Origin: Hydractinia symbiolongicarpus
Lineage: Eukaryota > Cnidaria > Hydrozoa > Anthoathecata > Hydractiniidae
Direction of reading: 5' to 3'
Assembly (NCBI RefSeq): GCF_029227915.1
Contig: NC_079881.1
Coordinates: 31,597,501-31,661,500 of the forward strand
DNA: 64,000 nucleotides
Position numbers and translations under genes: made by a program
The notes under the pieces: model-generated
What the model was told of the DNA's origin: nothing
Databases searched by the model: none
What the model saw: the letters and a program-made list of their open reading frames with translations, nothing else
Shown: piece after piece, positions 62,928 to 64,000 of the stretch
How positions within the stretch are numbered: the first letter of the stretch is position 1
How the letters are laid out: each line of letters opens with the position of its first letter

Positions 62928-64000
62928 GCGATAACGGCTAGGATTGGTCCCACAGTAAAAATTGACTTATTTATCTAAATTTTTAAATGAAGCGCCACCA
63001 CAGTGCCCAGTGTAATCGCTGAGTTTCGGCAATCATGTCAAATTAAGAAGAATATTATTTCTTGGAGTCCAATTGTCTCATTTATCATATTTATCAGGTC
63101 GCAGTCCAAAGTTAGTTCAATTAACTCCCACAGTCCATCGTTTCACTGTTAAAAGCGATGTAACCTAGAAATATCAGATAAATATCGCTAAATACATGTT
63201 GGTAAGAATATGTGACCCAACCGTTGAAACTCAAACGGACTGACGCCGTTAGAAAGTCAGTGAAATGTAGTATTTCAAACTGTCTCTATTTCTTAAGCGC
63301 GCTAACGGCTAGGATTGGTCCCACAGTAAAAATAACTTTTTTATCTTAATTTTTAATTGAAGCACTACCACAGCGCCTAGTGTAATCGCTGAGTTTCGGC
63401 AGTCATATCAAATTAAGAAGAATGTTATTTCTTTGAGTCCAATTGTCTCACTTTCACATTTTTAAGGTCACAGTCCATAATCAGTTCAATTAAGTCCCAC
63501 AGTCAATCGTTTCATTGTTAAAAGCGAAGCAACTTAGTAATATCAGACAAGTTTTGCTAAATAGATGTTGGTACGAATATGTGACCTAACCGTTATAACT
63601 CAAACGGACTGACACCGTTAGAAAGTCAATGAAAGGTAGTTTTTGAAACTGTCGCTGTTTCTTCAGCGCGCGATAACGGCTAGGATTGGTCCCACAGAAA
63701 AAATTGACTTATTTATCTAAATTTTTAAATGAAGCGCCACCACAGTGCCCAGTGTAATCGCTGAGTTTCGGCAATCATGTCAAATTAAGAAGAATATTAT
63801 TTCTTGGAGTCCAATTTTTTTCATTTATCAAATTTATCGGTTCGCAGTCCAAAGTTAGTTCAATTAAGTCCCACTGTCAATCATTTCATTTTTAAAAGCG
63901 ATGCAACCTAGTAATATCAGAAAAATATCGCTAAATACATGTTGGTACGAATATGTGACCCAACCGTTGAAACTCAAACGGACTGACACCGTTAGAAAAT
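62928..64000. repeat. Pentamer, second copy cut by the window end, starting in a hybrid monomer
   Basis: The 62928 monomer begins like 61811 (GCCACCACAGTGCCC, AATATTATTTC). Near 63070 it switches to the body of 61071 (TCATTTATCATATTTATC, TTAACTCCCACAG, GTAACCTAGAAATATC). After that the sequence follows 61440 onward at offset 1859 to the last base. The array evidently continues past 64000. Confidence 0.78.

Larger units (their letters stand above)
1..64000. repeat. Satellite DNA array, monomer about 372-373 bp, about 172 head-to-tail copies
   Basis: The whole window repeats one unit. Its start can be followed by the motif GCGATAACGGCTAGGATTGG (variants GCGGTAACGCC, GCGCTAACGTC, GCGATAACGGA) at 1, 374, 747, 1120, 1492, 1864, 2237, 2609, 2981, 3353, 3726 and onward to 63670. 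Spacing is almost always 371-374 bp. All copies I followed have the same orientation, and no non-satellite insertion was seen. Several variant types alternate, defined by their heads (for example TCCCACAGTAAAAAAAGAC, GGATAGGATTGG, TCCCGCAGTAAAAAATG, CCTAGGATTGGTCCGACAG) and by their middle segments. Centromeric or heterochromatic location is an inference from array size and homogeneity. I do not recognise the family. No stretch of the window is left outside this feature. Confidence 0.98.

Noticed and set aside
1-64000. CRISPR array or other prokaryotic repeat system
   Set aside because: The period is about 372 bp with similarity along the whole unit. There is no short direct repeat separated by unrelated spacers and no associated gene.
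1-64000. Ribosomal DNA spacer repeats or tandem RNA genes
   Set aside because: No rRNA-like or tRNA-like stretch was seen between or within monomers, and the repeat is continuous without any larger gene unit.
1-64000. Named satellite family or species assignment
   Set aside because: The monomer length resembles satellites from several insect, nematode and plant groups, but I recognise no specific consensus. A database search of the consensus would be needed, so no name is given.

Overview
The window is a single, uninterrupted block of tandem satellite DNA. A monomer of about 372-373 bp repeats head to tail in one orientation from the first base to the last, giving roughly 172 copies. Monomer starts read by eye include 1, 374, 747, 1120, 1492, 1864, 2237, 2609, 2981 and 3353. 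I found no gene, transposon, rRNA, tRNA, CRISPR array or unique sequence. The longest open frames (83 and 67 codons) are chance frames in the repeat. A long array of a monomer this size with higher-order structure points to a eukaryotic nuclear chromosome, probably a centromeric, pericentromeric or other heterochromatic satellite. I do not recognise the family and cannot name the organism. The monomer I counted by hand (374-746) is 38% G+C.

Layout. (1) 1-3127 is left flank, related to 5589 onward and to 25708 onward. (2) About 3128-22874 is unit A (about 19.75 kb). (3) About 22875-43362 is unit B (about 20.49 kb), a tandem copy of A. The A/B junction lies inside one hybrid monomer (22727-23099), as expected of an unequal crossover or an equivalent copy event. 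(4) 43363-64000 is right flank, with more divergent monomer variants. It holds its own short multimers (two tetramer sets, a single-monomer doublet, a pentamer) and a 1.5-kb island (52511-53998) of the variants typical of units A and B.

A and B differ by few substitutions but by six whole-monomer length changes: +1, +1, +1, +6, -1 and -6 monomers in B relative to A. The net is +2, which matches the change in A-to-B offset from 19747 to 20488. Several changed monomers are visible recombinants. The window therefore preserves nested unequal exchange or conversion at scales of 1, 3, 6 and about 53-55 monomers.

At the smallest scale the monomer looks like an old head-to-tail dimer of about 175 + 198 bp, with colinear matching landmarks in both halves. 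It carries two short inverted repeats (GCGCT/AGCGC and CCGTT/AACGG). No undescribed protein system is present. The interest lies in the array architecture and its recombination record. All boundaries and identity statements come from reading the sequence by eye, not from computed alignments.
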